Assembly: GCA_029834535.1 (NCBI GenBank)
Contig: JAQMWT010000164.1
Span: forward strand, 33,869 to 97,868
DNA length: 64,000 nt
Direction of reading: 5' to 3'
Source: Chrysophaeum taylorii
Lineage: Eukaryota > Sar > Pelagophyceae > Pelagomonadales > Pelagomonadaceae
How positions within the stretch are numbered: the first letter of the stretch is position 1; the number at the start of each line of letters is the position of its first letter. A model generated the notes under the pieces. That model was not told where the DNA came from, made no database searches, and saw nothing but the letters and a program-made list of their open reading frames with translations. Made by a program: the position numbers and the translations under genes. Shown piece after piece: positions 43,918 through 53,839 of this stretch.

Positions 43918-45429
43918 TTAGGGGACACTAGTGTTCACGTCGAGGAGAGGACCCCAGCCCGTGTCGAGGAGGGAAGAGGCGTGGCAGTGGGGGAGGTTGA
44001 AGTAGGAGAGAGAGAGGTCGCAGGCGACCTGGGTGACGGCGGGGATGCTGGCATCGCGTCCGCAGATGTGAAAGGAAAGCGCGAAGACCATGAGTTCGTC
44101 GACGAGGGTATTGAGGAGGCGGTCGGTCGCGAGGTCGGCGCGGAGGTCGGTGAGGTGGGCCTCGGAGTCGAAGGGCTGAGTAGAGCGGTCGGTGGCGGCC
44201 GAGAGAAGTGCAATCGTCCGAACGGCGAGGTCGAGTTTGTTGTTGAAGACGCCGCGGATAAAGGTCGCGATCGCGTCGCGGACCCAGAGGGGTCGCAAGG
44301 AATTGTGGGCGCCGTCGAATCTGAGGCTCACGACCGTACCCGCGTAGCGGTCGCAGATAGGGTCCATGTGCACGGAAGGCGGAATGAAGTCGTCGAAGCG
44401 GCCGCCGAGCGAAAGGGCTGGGCAGCGGACGGCAGCGCAGGCAGCGGAATTATTATTATTATTATTGGAAGAAGAAGAAGAAGAAGAAGCACCACCGCCC
44501 GCGGGAGCAGCGCGCCAGGCGGCGGCGCGCATGATGGTGGCCGCGTCGTCGTCGGGAATTGTAGAAGAAGAGCGACGGACGGCGCCGAGAGCTAGCCATT
44601 CGCGAGCGTCGAGGGTTTTTGGAAGCGGTCTAAAAACGTCGACGTCGACGACGCGCGCGCCGCCCGTGCGGTCGGTGGTGGTCTTGCGAAGGGCAGCGAG
44701 GATCGCCCGCGCGGCGATTCGCGGGAGTTTAAATTTTCCCCTCGAAACCAAATCTTCGACGATCGTTCTTACGGAACAAAAGGCGGAATCCAGGACCAAA
44801 CCCGCGGGGTGGTGGGCCCCCGGGAGGGCCGCGTACAACAAGGCCGTGGTCGCGCCCATCGAGCGGCCCCAGAGCACGAATTTCGGTTCTGTTCGACCGG
44901 GACATCTCGCTCGCGAAGATCCGGAGATAAACGCGACGACGTCGACGACGTCGTACCTTTCAAAATACCCTAAAGATACGTACTGTCCCTCGGACCAGCC
45001 CGAGCCCGCAAAATCAAAGGCGACGAGGTCGCATCCGCAGGTCAGGGCGGCGCGCAGCGCGCCGGCCCGCAACGCTTCGACGCGACTCGAACTGTTCGCG
45101 TGAAGGAAGACTATCACGCACTCGGGAGCTGGAGGTTCGGGCGACCCGAGCGCCCAGATCCGCCACCACGACCCGTGGAGCTTGAGTCCGCGCCCGTTCG
45201 TCAGGGTCCAGTCGTCACGTCGAACTCGCTTCCCGGCGTCCAACACCGACCCTTCTAGAGGGCCGAGGTCTGAGAATTCGTATTCTGCGCGCGACGGTCG
45301 AATCAACGCTTCCACCAAGCCCTCGAACGTCGCCCCGAGCACGCCCGCGCACGCGTTGGGGGGAGGCGACTCGGCGTGCACGCCCATCATGGCAGCGGCC
45401 TGAGCGGCGGCTTCGCCTGGTCGTGTCAT
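43918..45429 (-). CDS. Alpha/beta hydrolase
   Basis: 503 aa from the ATG at 45427-45429. Fold landmarks: oxyanion strand VIVFLHANSSSR; FDFAGSGWSEG; nucleophile elbow WGRSMGA with Ser190; VLDSAFCSV after it; acid loop SLGGRFDDFIPP; and DGAHNS with the catalytic His. These match the bacterial/plant 'serine hydrolase' group often annotated as BEM46- or FrsA-like. The N-terminal ~100 residues carry WTLTNGRGLKLHGSWW, the usual first strands. A Ser/Asn run (in-frame GAA/ATT microsatellite) sits between core and acid loop and probably forms a surface loop. Substrate unknown. Confidence 0.85.
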   Translation of the reverse strand: MTRPGEAAAQAAAMMGVHAESPPPNACAGVLGATFEGLVEALIRPSRAEYEFSDLGPLEGSVLDAGKRVRRDDWTLTNGRGLKLHGSWWRIWALGSPEPPAPECVIVFLHANSSSRVEALRAGALRAALTCGCDLVAFDFAGSGWSEGQYVSLGYFERYDVVDVVAFISGSSRARCPGRTEPKFVLWGRSMGATTALLYAALPGAHHPAGLVLDSAFCSVRTIVEDLVSRGKFKLPRIAARAILAALRKTTTDRTGGARVVDVDVFRPLPKTLDAREWLALGAVRRSSSTIPDDDAATIMRAAAWRAAPAGGGASSSSSSSNNNNNNSAACAAVRCPALSLGGRFDDFIPPSVHMDPICDRYAGTVVSLRFDGAHNSLRPLWVRDAIATFIRGVFNNKLDLAVRTIALLSAATDRSTQPFDSEAHLTDLRADLATDRLLNTLVDELMVFALSFHICGRDASIPAVTQVACDLSLSYFNLPHCHASSLLDTGWGPLLDVNTSVP

Positions 45430-45698
45430 ATGTCGTCGTCTAGGGTTTAAGATTCAAAACTTAGGTGCTCATCAGGTAGGTAGTCTCCGAGGGGTGAGAA
45501 AAAAAAGCGTGCCTGCCCCATTGTCGTCGTCGTCGTCGTCGTCGTCGTTATAGTAATGCAATCGTGCGAGGGTCCTTTTGCAAACAAACGACCTACCCCA
45601 GGCTCGCTCGACCGAGGCGGGTGAAGAGAAGAAAAGAAAAGAAAACACTTGTAGGTAGTAGTATCACATAAATATGGACGAACGAACGAATGGATGAA

Positions 45699-47549
45699 TC
45701 AATCCCCGTTTGTTGTGGGGGGATCTTGATCTTGATCTTGATCTTCACGGTGATCTTCGCCGTCGGCGGCCCGGGAAGAGGAGGACGAGGACTCCCGCGG
45801 CTCGACGAGCACGGGCGGGTCGGTGAATTTCGAGGCTTTGGGGGAGGCGAAGGCGTTGCGGACGGGATCGGATTTGGAGGGGGGCAGTTTTTGATCGTGG
45901 GTGTGGCCGGCAGACCTCCGGCAGTTGCGTCCGAAGATGGCCGCCGCGAGGCGGGAGGCGCGTTTGGACGAGGAGATGGTCCTTTTCGCGGAGACGGAGG
46001 TCGGCTGGGTTTCGACGTGGCGTCCAGTTTCCTCGAAGGGATCCTGGGGGAGGTCGTCGGCGTCGGAGGCCCAGGCGCGCTGGAGATGATGGAGGACGGC
46101 GAGGAGATCCTCCTTTGTTTTGGCCGCTTCGATCGGCGCCAAATCGATCGCGTCGGGGGTGGCCGCGGGCGCGTGTAGCCTCTTGAAGTGATCTTCGGAA
46201 TAATCCCTAGCGTCGGAAAAGAAAGGATGGTTGGTCGCTTGGGCGGCCGTGAGTCGCGTCGCCGGATTGAACTGGAGAAGGCCTGCCATGGCTTCGATGC
46301 CGTCGGCGTCCAAGGTCGGAAAGAGCTGAGCCCAGTCGTCGAAGGCCTTGGCGGGTCGCACGCGGTCTATGTAGGCTCTCTCTCGCGGACTGGATACGAA
46401 GGAATCCAATGCGCAGAACTGGTCGGGCTCGACTGCCCGAAGCTTGCCGACGATGAGGTCAACTTGAGAAGCGACGTCGGAGCCCGCAAACAGCGCTTTC
46501 CGGAGCGTCATTTCGGCGACGATGCACCCGCCCGACCAGACGTCGATCGGGGTCGAGTACGGACCGCACGACAACAAGAGCTCGGGTGCCCGGTACCAGC
46601 GCGTGACGACGTAGCCCGTGAGATCGTCGTTCCCTCCGCCGCCGCCGTCCGAGGGCGTCACGGGCGGGACCATTGGCGAATCGGCAGTCCTCGCTAACCC
46701 AAAATCGCAGAGTTTGAGCTCGCAGTTCTCGTTCACCAGGATGTTCCCGGGCTTGACGTCGCGGTGCAAAACGTTCGAGGCGTGGCAGTGCCTGAGCGCG
46801 AGAAAGAGCTGGTACCCGAGGAGTTTCACGTGGGGTACCGTGAGCTTGGCGTTCCGCGAGTAGATGACGTGATGAAGGTCGGACTCCATCAACCCCATAA
46901 CCAAAAAAACGTGATCGAAGTTGGGCCTCGCGAAGCAGTCGAAGATCGGTACGATGTTCGGGTGATCGAGCTGGCTCAGCAGCTGGATCTCCCTCAACAA
47001 CCGCCGCGCATCCGTCAGGTCCGCAAAAGCGTTTTCTACTTTTTTTATCGCGCATCGTTTGTTGTTCGCGAGCACTTCGACGGCTTCGGCGACCAAGCCG
47101 TAAGCCCCGAACCCGATCACGCGCGATACCGCGTAGACCCGCGGCACCCATCGCGGACATCCCGTGCGGGGGTCGATTTCCCCGCCGAAAAACCCCTCCA
47201 AATCGTACTTCTTGTCGTCGTCGCGGGGAACGGGACCCGACAAGCACGCGACGCACGACGTCAACACGCGCACCCACACCTTGAGGTCGGGGGGAAACTT
47301 TGCCAAAAAGGACACGCACCTTCCCCCGAAATCACGCAGGATCAACTTCTTTCCGACCACGTTCACCTCGGTCGTCGCCGACAGGCGAAAACACCCGAGC
47401 CGCGATTCGTCGACGGCCGTAAAGTAGCTCACCACGTTGTCGACCACCTCCACGTACACCTCCCGCGTCCACACCCAGAACACGGGCTTGCGCAAAAACC
47501 CTCCGATCCTCGACCCCTCCTCCACGTGCGTGATCTCTGAGGACGACAT
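45699..47549 (-). CDS. PH domain-MAP kinase fusion with TGY activation loop
   Basis: Start taken at the ATG at 47547-47549 (MSSSEITHVEEGSRIG). About 12-106 resembles a PH domain: GGFLRKPVFWVWTREVYVEV, CFRLSATTEVNVV, FLAKFPPDLKVWVRVL. The kinase domain (about 139-460) has GFGAYG, AIKKVENAF, catalytic HRDVKPGNIL, DFGLAR and TGYVVTRWYRAPELLL. The Thr311-Gly-Tyr313 lip is the p38-type TxY site that a MAPK kinase would phosphorylate. The C-terminal ~130 aa are Ser/Lys-rich and end in Asp/Gln repeats (QDQDQD). A PH domain would bring the kinase to phosphoinositides. The loop between DFG and TGY is longer than in p38, with a Gly-rich stretch. 616 aa. Confidence 0.88.
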   Translation of the reverse strand: MSSSEITHVEEGSRIGGFLRKPVFWVWTREVYVEVVDNVVSYFTAVDESRLGCFRLSATTEVNVVGKKLILRDFGGRCVSFLAKFPPDLKVWVRVLTSCVACLSGPVPRDDDKKYDLEGFFGGEIDPRTGCPRWVPRVYAVSRVIGFGAYGLVAEAVEVLANNKRCAIKKVENAFADLTDARRLLREIQLLSQLDHPNIVPIFDCFARPNFDHVFLVMGLMESDLHHVIYSRNAKLTVPHVKLLGYQLFLALRHCHASNVLHRDVKPGNILVNENCELKLCDFGLARTADSPMVPPVTPSDGGGGGNDDLTGYVVTRWYRAPELLLSCGPYSTPIDVWSGGCIVAEMTLRKALFAGSDVASQVDLIVGKLRAVEPDQFCALDSFVSSPRERAYIDRVRPAKAFDDWAQLFPTLDADGIEAMAGLLQFNPATRLTAAQATNHPFFSDARDYSEDHFKRLHAPAATPDAIDLAPIEAAKTKEDLLAVLHHLQRAWASDADDLPQDPFEETGRHVETQPTSVSAKRTISSSKRASRLAAAIFGRNCRRSAGHTHDQKLPPSKSDPVRNAFASPKASKFTDPPVLVEPRESSSSSSRAADGEDHREDQDQDQDPPTTNGD

Positions 47550-47728
47550 CACGCATACCACAACCGACCGGCAACAACCAATAGTGTCAATTCATGGGAA
47601 TCCCAGATTAACTTATCATCTCTGGCTTTTAGAGTTGTTGCCTCCTCGAATCGAATCGAACCGAACCGAATCGAATCAGGGGGGAGCCGTGTGTGTACAT
47701 ACACGGCGCCCGCCCCTTTTTTTTCTAC

Positions 47729-48268
47729 TCAAGTGGCGCGGTCGGAGGTGGGCGGCTCGGGTGCGGCGAAGGGCACGACGACTCGGTCCGGGGACGGATG
47801 TGTCGGGAGTTTCTCGCGAATTTGCGCGTAGAAGTCGGCGAGGTCCGCGACGAAAACCTCGAATTCGGGATCCACGAGAAGTCCGGCGACATACTGCTGG
47901 ACGTGGAGCTCTCTTATGTTGGGGTAGGCCTTGCTTCTGGCGACGGGGGGAGCGAGGGACGCGTTAATCGCCGCCGCGCACTCGGCCGCGTCTTTTCGCG
48001 TCGAAAATCCTAAACCCTGCCCATTCCCGAACAACAAGCTCGACCCGCTTACTTGAGGCCGGCTCACCACGACCGTCGACCGGTCCACCCCCGCGTCTGC
48101 CGGGCAGCTCAGCTCGAGACGCACCTCGCCCGAACTCACCGCGAGCATGGCGACGTACCGTACCTTGGAGGTCCGTTTCAGCCGTACGACGGCGCCCTCG
48201 GCAATCCAGCTCAGCGCGCGAACATCGCTCCACCTCAAGTCGCGAGGCGCCTCACCACCACCTTGCAT
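47729..48268 (-). CDS. Small hypothetical protein, possible PH-like fold
   Basis: 179 aa from ATG 48266-48268. RLKRTSKVRYVAMLAVSSGEVRLEL and FSTRKDAAECAAAINASL have the strand-then-helix feel of a PH or PH-like (GRAM/EVH1) domain; the C-terminal half is unassigned. It could belong with the adjacent PH-MAPK, but nothing proves a link. Its codon use resembles neighbours. Confidence 0.5.
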   Translation of the reverse strand: MQGGGEAPRDLRWSDVRALSWIAEGAVVRLKRTSKVRYVAMLAVSSGEVRLELSCPADAGVDRSTVVVSRPQVSGSSLLFGNGQGLGFSTRKDAAECAAAINASLAPPVARSKAYPNIRELHVQQYVAGLLVDPEFEVFVADLADFYAQIREKLPTHPSPDRVVVPFAAPEPPTSDRAT

Positions 48269-49403
48269 TCTGCGGCCTTCGCGAACGAACGAACGAACGA
48301 ACGAACGAACGAACGAACGAACGAACGAACGACAAAAGGCGTTGACGCGAGGGTTTTTATTTTATTTTATTTCATTTCATTTTATTGGGCGAATGAGTCA
48401 TCATCATTCCGACTTGTTATTTTCAAAAACAGACCAAGTCAACAACGGACGAAGTTCAAATTTCCTCGAGCGCCTCATTGCGCACCACCCACCGCGAGCG
48501 GATGATGGTCCTTGCGGCGGATAGACCAAGATAGTTCATCCATCCACCCGCCCACCCTGGGACGTTCGAGCGCGCCCCGCTCCAAAGCAAGCATCTCTCT
48601 AGGTCACCCGAGCGTTCTTGTTACGCCGCCTAGGTCTCTCCAGAGATTGATTGATTGGCGAGACTTCTTTTTTTTTTTAATCCAGGCGGTGCGTTGGCTT
48701 CCGTGCTGGCATTTTAGAGGTAAAAAACTGTCCTTTGCGCGTGTTTCGTCGTTTATTGCCCAGGATTCGCCTCAGCCCGCGACCTCTGGGCGAAAAAAAT
48801 AGAAATCTAGGCATTTATTTGACGAAAATGTGGCGGACCGCCGGAAAAAAATACTTTGGAGATGCCCAAGCAAGAAAAACATGGAAGAGACAAATCATTC
48901 GCCTCGACGTTCGTACAGCGATGTATGCGTTTGCTCTTCGGGACAGCTCGACCATGGCGCGAACAGCTCGATGTCTGTCGTCCGAAGAGCGCGCTCCAAC
49001 GACATCGCGTCGCATCTGAGGTGCAACAAGACCTACGACGGTATGTTTTATCAACCTTGACGCACCTGCGCTCAAGCGCGTCAGCAGTATGTGTCTAGCC
49101 CAACCTTTGGTGGTGGCAAGCCCAAGATCATCATCATATGACGCGCTCCAACAAAGGGAGGGACCCCGGGGGTCTGCGCGAGGGAAGCTCGACGCGACCA
49201 GCAAAGAGGTCATCGCGTTGTTTTTTTTACGTGCGTCAACGGGTCTCTGCGCCACAAAGCCGAGCCTGCTCGTTTGAGCCGCGCCGAAGTTGGCACATTG
49301 GCAAGCAGATACACTCATGCTTTGAGCTGTGTGTGGTGCGGTGTTCGGGCCACGAAAACAGCGTTCTTGGCGTCGTGTCACCAACGACGACATTGCTCTA
49401 CGC
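48269..49403. other. Intergenic region with GAAC microsatellite
   Basis: A GAAC tetranucleotide run fills about 48283-48331 directly upstream of the small hypothetical gene. The rest has only short, unconvincing frames; part of it may be the decayed 3' end of the piggyBac relic. Confidence 0.5.
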
Positions 49404-50484
49404 CTAAAGCGAGACGACGAAGATGCGGAAGACCGTAGCGTGCGGCAGGTGCGTCCACGTCGTGATTGGTGTTCTTAACGACGGCAGGGGCGTCCGTGAA
49501 TTCGCCGCCGCCGCCGAAGGTGAGGAGGTCCTTGTTTTGGGAGTGGAACTAGACGAGGAAGGCAAAGTTGATGCCGAGCGTAGTCGCGAAGACGCCGCCA
49601 TGTCGTGGTCCTCCCGGCCTCTCTTCGAGGGCAAGGACAGCCTGGCGGTAGTGGTTATGGCACGCGCTGCCGCCGAAGTAGTCGTTGGCGAGTTTCGATC
49701 GTGAAAACTTCTTTGGTGTTGTAGACATCGTGGTCGTTGCTTCCCTGTGAGTGACAGTCTTCACCTCATCGTTCATAACGTGCGCCATGACATTATAACA
49801 TCATCGACTTGGGCTGTCAACATCCTCGGCAAGTCCACGCTGGGTGTCCGTCCTCGAGGTACTGAAGCGGGCCGGCCGTTTTCACCATACCAATGAAATT
49901 CATCTGCAGCTCCTTGGAGACGAAGACTGACGTGATGACGGACGCAAATGCGCTGTCGGCGACGACGACGACGACGACGACGTGCGCACGGCGGCCTTTT
50001 TAAGGATTGGCGAGTCGCAGGACCGTGCCGACCATGTACTGGTCTCCGTACGGTCCAACAGCTTCATTTTTGGCTACAACACGAAGTATCACGCGAGTCT
50101 ACGAGGCCCTTGATCTCGTAGCCGAAGAGCCCTTGGGCATGCATGTGGGCGTTCTTAATGATGTGGGGACAGCCGCCTGCCGTCGACGCGTCTCCATGCC
50201 GAGACCGTCTCCACGGTCGACCACGAGGCACCGCGTCGTTGAATGCCTACACACACGTCATACCCCACATTCCAGCGCAAGGCGCGTCGTCCGGTCTGAC
50301 CCGAGACAGAGTACTGCCGGCGCGCGCCCGTAATTTTGTTGTTAAGGGTGACGGCGTGGAAGTAGCCACTTGAAAAACTCGCCCTAGGCAGGAGAACGAC
50401 ATCATCGCTTGACTGTCGATCGATCACGGGAACAACAGTATGAAGTAAAGTCAAAGGGTCGTTACCGAAAATGTCCACACCCAA
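49404..50484 (-). pseudogene. piggyBac-like transposase relic (DDE_Tnp_1_7)
   Basis: Minus-strand fragments in several frames match the piggyBac DDE core in order: GTVLRLANP (about 50010-50040), ADSAFASVIT (about 49935-49970), NFIGMVKTAG with QYLEDGHP (about 49850-49915), LANDYFGGSACHNHYRQAVL with LALEERPGG (about 49610-49700) and ATTLGINFAFLV. The second block carries the candidate second catalytic Asp, and HNHYRQ corresponds to the D-x-x-N/H-x-x-R-Q block. Frameshifts and stops show it is dead. A GAC microsatellite interrupts the start of the ADSAFAS block. Confidence 0.6.
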
Positions 50485-50714
50485 TTCGGGTCTTCCGCCG
50501 ATACGCCGTTCGCCCGTCGATCGGCACGCAATTCAACCGCTTCTTCAACTCCACGCGGAATGTCCGCACCCGACCACGACAAAGGTATCGTCTACGGTGT
50601 ATGGGCTCTTCTTCGGTGTCTATCCCGCGCCGATCTCGTCCTGAACAGGGTTCCTGATTCCCCACAATTTCCGCCTCACAGTCATCGACGAGGGTAAGCA
50701 TATGGTGTAGTGTG

Positions 50715-51074
50715 ATGTCCGAGGAGTACGCTTGCGCCGTGTGCCTCGAGAGCGACATCGACGACCCCGTCGTGACCGCGTGCGGCCATCTGTACTGCTG
50801 GACGTGCCTCGATCGGTGGCTCGAGGGTCACACGAGATGTCCCGTGTGTTCAGCCAACGTCGATCGCGAAGAGGTGACGCCTTTGTACGTTGGACGCAGC
50901 GCGAAGAGACCACCGACAAAACCCCATCGCCTCGACCTTCCCTTTCCCTCCTTGTTCGGGCTGCATCTCCGGTGTCTCCTCCACCCTCCCGACGCGGCCA
51001 AACTAGACCCCACCATGACGGCCTGGACAAGCCTCACGGCCGTCGCAGTCTTCTTCATGCTCGTGTTTTTATGA
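50715..51074 (+). CDS. Tail-anchored RING E3 ubiquitin ligase (RNF5/RNF185/RMA-like)
   Basis: 119 aa, starting at ATG 50715. A RING-HC finger lies right at the N-terminus: CAVCLESDIDDPVVTACGHL, YCWTCLDRWLEG, CPVC, giving C3HC4 spacing. A Pro-rich linker follows, and the protein ends in one hydrophobic segment (SLTAVAVFFMLVFL). This is the plan of RNF5/RNF185 and plant RMA proteins, ER-membrane E3 ligases in ER-associated degradation; those usually have two C-terminal helices, so this one is short. Microbial DNA contamination is unlikely. Confidence 0.85.
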   Translation: MSEEYACAVCLESDIDDPVVTACGHLYCWTCLDRWLEGHTRCPVCSANVDREEVTPLYVGRSAKRPPTKPHRLDLPFPSLFGLHLRCLLHPPDAAKLDPTMTAWTSLTAVAVFFMLVFL

Positions 51075-51465
51075 TCCGTCGTGCGCACTGGGTGCTTGGT
51101 TTTCACAAAAAACGTGGCGCTAATTTTTGTCGGAAGGAAGGGAGGGAGGAAGGCGACCCTGCGCGAGAGACTGTAAGAGTACACGCCGGGTGTAGTAATG
51201 TTCTGAGTTTTGGTGGGAGGGCCTACGCTGCTCAAACAATGGAAGGAGAACCTCGGTGGTCACCAGAGTAGTCAACGACAGCGTCGTAGCCTAGATGGCA
51301 AGAGTCCCGCGGCTCTCATGTCATTATACGTTGTTGGTCGTGGCTAGGTAGACACTATACTACGGAAAGAATTCTGTGTTTCCCACCTTCCTATAGCATG
51401 TTAGTGTTCCGATTATTGGTAGCAAAAAGTAGACTAAATTTCGTTTCGCATAGTTGTTACTGACG
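51075..51465. other. Intergenic region, nothing recognised
   Basis: About 390 bp with no gene or repeat seen. Confidence 0.5.
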
Positions 51466-52650
51466 ATGGCTTCTCCGTCGACGCCGCCGAAGACGCCGCG
51501 CCGGTACGCGAGCAGCCCTCCTGCATCTCCGTGGACGTGCGTCGTGTGCAAGCGGGTGAACAAGGGTCGGCTGGCGTGCCTCGTATGCGGGACGGAGCGA
51601 ACGTACCGGCTCGCGGCACAATTGGATGGCTTGAAGTTCGAGAGCTTTGAAGATCTGGAGATGCTCGAGGTGACGGGGACGGGCTCGTTTGGGGCCGTGC
51701 ACCTCGCCCTGTCTCGGAGTTCGCAGGCGGCCTTCGCCGTGAAGGCGGTGCAGATCAAGGACGATAATCTCGAAGAGCTTTGCGGCGAATGTTCGTTGCT
51801 GCGGAACCTCGAGCACCCGCGCATCGTGAAATTCTTCGATAGCCGCGAGACGCCAGACGCATTTTACATCGTGACGGAGTTTCTCGCGGGCGGAGACTTG
51901 TTTTCGCGGCTCGAAAAAAGAGGCAAGTATCCGGAGGACAGAGCAAAAATCGCGGCCCTCGCTGTCCTCGACGCTCTCGCTTACCTCCACGCGCGAAGTA
52001 TCGCGCACCGCGACGTTAAACCCGAGAATATTCTGCTCAAATCGAGGCGCGACGACTGCGATTTGAAGCTCTGCGATTTTGGCCTCGCGACCTACGCGAC
52101 CCGTCGCCTTTGCGACTGGGACAGAGCCACCCCGGAGTACGCGGCCCCCGAGATCCTCGAAAAACGCGAATACGGCTGCGAGGTCGACATGTGGGCCTTC
52201 GGGGTCGTCGTCGTCGTCCTCCTTACCGGCCACCTTCCCTCTCAAAATGACGACGACCTGTCGTCGAGGACCGCCGCGACTTTCGTACGCGGACTCCTCG
52301 AGAGGGACCAGGATAAAAGGATGACGGCGTCCCGCGCCCAGCGCCACGCCTGGTTTCTTAATGGCGGCAAAAACACGCCGGACCCCCCGACGAAGGATCT
52401 CACTCCGAGTTCCCTTTCCATTCGCAAATGGCTCCTTCACCACGACCTCCCCGACCTCGATCTCCGAGCCTGGTGCGACACCCTCGACGATCTCCTCGAG
52501 CTCGAGGAGGACGACGCCCTCTGCACCGAGTTCCTCGCCGAGGCCGGCCTAACGAACTCGCGCCGTTTTCGGGCGGCATTGCACGATCTCCCGTCTTATC
52601 TTTCCCACATCCCTCCCTCTCGTTGCGCGCCAACTCCCGCTATGGTCTAG
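51466..52650 (+). CDS. RanBP2-type zinc finger-protein kinase (CAMK-like)
   Basis: 394 aa from ATG 51466. Residues 21-45 form a RanBP2-type finger: WTCVVCKRVNKGRLACLVCG (W-x-C-x2-C...N...C-x2-C), a fold that binds ubiquitin or single-stranded RNA. The kinase domain (about 62-320) has GTGSFGAVHLAL, VKAVQIKDDN, catalytic HRDVKPENILL, DFGLAT, and TPEYAAPEIL, with the layout of CAMK/Chk2-like Ser/Thr kinases. The activation segment is short (TYATRRLCDWDRATPEY). The last 75 aa contain a helical, acidic LDDLLELEEDDALC region. The finger before a kinase is uncommon and suggests recruitment to ubiquitin or RNA (inference). Confidence 0.85.
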   Translation: MASPSTPPKTPRRYASSPPASPWTCVVCKRVNKGRLACLVCGTERTYRLAAQLDGLKFESFEDLEMLEVTGTGSFGAVHLALSRSSQAAFAVKAVQIKDDNLEELCGECSLLRNLEHPRIVKFFDSRETPDAFYIVTEFLAGGDLFSRLEKRGKYPEDRAKIAALAVLDALAYLHARSIAHRDVKPENILLKSRRDDCDLKLCDFGLATYATRRLCDWDRATPEYAAPEILEKREYGCEVDMWAFGVVVVVLLTGHLPSQNDDDLSSRTAATFVRGLLERDQDKRMTASRAQRHAWFLNGGKNTPDPPTKDLTPSSLSIRKWLLHHDLPDLDLRAWCDTLDDLLELEEDDALCTEFLAEAGLTNSRRFRAALHDLPSYLSHIPPSRCAPTPAMV

Positions 52651-53839
52651 TAGTCTTTTGAATTTGTTGTCGGAGATATCACCCCCCAAGGACGATGGGG
52701 CGAACGAAACAGGGTTCTTTTTTCGTACCTGGAAGGTTGATGTACCCCGAGGCCTAGTCGATCGGGGCCATCATTGAGCCGCCTGGCAGGGACTTTAAGA
52801 ATAAACGACTGCCAAAACCGTCTTCGGGCAGGAGGAGACAGCACGTCAAGGTAGCAGCGCGCGAAGTGGCTCGGGGAGGTGCGAGACAGGGGGAGGGTTT
52901 TCTAAGGTCTCGACTGCTACGAGGGAGAGTGGTGGGTTTTTATCACAGGACGACAGCTACGAAGGAGAGTGGAGGAGAGAGCACGCAGGGCGTTCCGAGG
53001 TTGCGGATTAGGAGGGGTACACACAAAGCTTAATTTTAAAGGGCAGAGCGGGCGCTGATAAAAGCAGCTCAGATTGGCGGGGGTCCGAGCGTCGAGCGGA
53101 AGGGCGAGCTGGGGTGAATGGGGGGAAGGGCGTTGACGCAAAGCGCCGATTGTGGGGGGCGGCCAAGCGCGAGCCTAACCACCAGGGCGCGCGGTGAGGG
53201 TAAGGCAAAAACAGATAGGGTAAGTAAGCCCTGAGGAGCTGGAGTCGCAAAGATGCTCGAGGCCCGCGGGGTCATCTCGAAGCCGTTGGTGTCGCTCCGC
53301 CCGTTGCGCCTCGCGACGGTTTTGCGCCCGCGCTCTTTCCTGCTCCTGCGGTTGCGCGCGAGCACGACGCTCGCGCGCCCGCTCGCGCTCCTTTTCCTTG
53401 TCCTGCGGCTGCGCGCTAGCACGACGCTGGCGTTTTTTATCGGCGTCGACCTCGCGGTGCTTCTGCTGCTTCTCAGCTTCGCTCGGGCGGTGCCGCGCAG
53501 GCCGCGCGTGTCTCTCGCTCTCGCGCCACTCTTTACGCACGCGACGCCGTGGCTGGTCCGCTGAGGCGTCGCCATCATTTCTTCGGGGCACAGCAAGAAG
53601 TATTCAACGAATTTTCATTACGAACATACCGAACGATTGTGTACTTTTGAACCTGTCAACGCGGCCCATTATTCGATTATGGACGTTCGAGTACTTTATA
53701 CTAATTTTTGAATTGTCAACGGCTAGCAGCACTCGGGGGCGAACGGCCGTACTGATTTATTCGATTTGTAGCTGTTGATGTTAGGGTCGGATAAGAAAAC
53801 GAGACTAGCCCGCGCCACAACGACGGGTCCTACGTATAG
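52651..53839. other. Intergenic/decayed repeat region
   Basis: A stretch at about 53055-53125 (AAAAGCAGCTCAGATTGGCGG...GAGCGTCGAGCGGAAGG) resembles the subterminal part of the Helitron copies (AAAGCAGCTTAGATTGGCGG). It suggests an old diverged relative. On the minus strand at about 53175-53591 an Arg/Lys/Glu/Gln-rich open frame of 138 codons is seen, with no recognisable domain; its low-complexity content makes it doubtful. Confidence 0.4.

Noticed and set aside
44366-45103. 245-codon plus-strand open frame
   Set aside because: Antisense shadow of the alpha/beta hydrolase, whose catalytic motifs are clear.
48815-49393. 192-codon minus-strand open frame
   Set aside because: No family resemblance and no good start; probably chance or decayed 3' part of the piggyBac relic.
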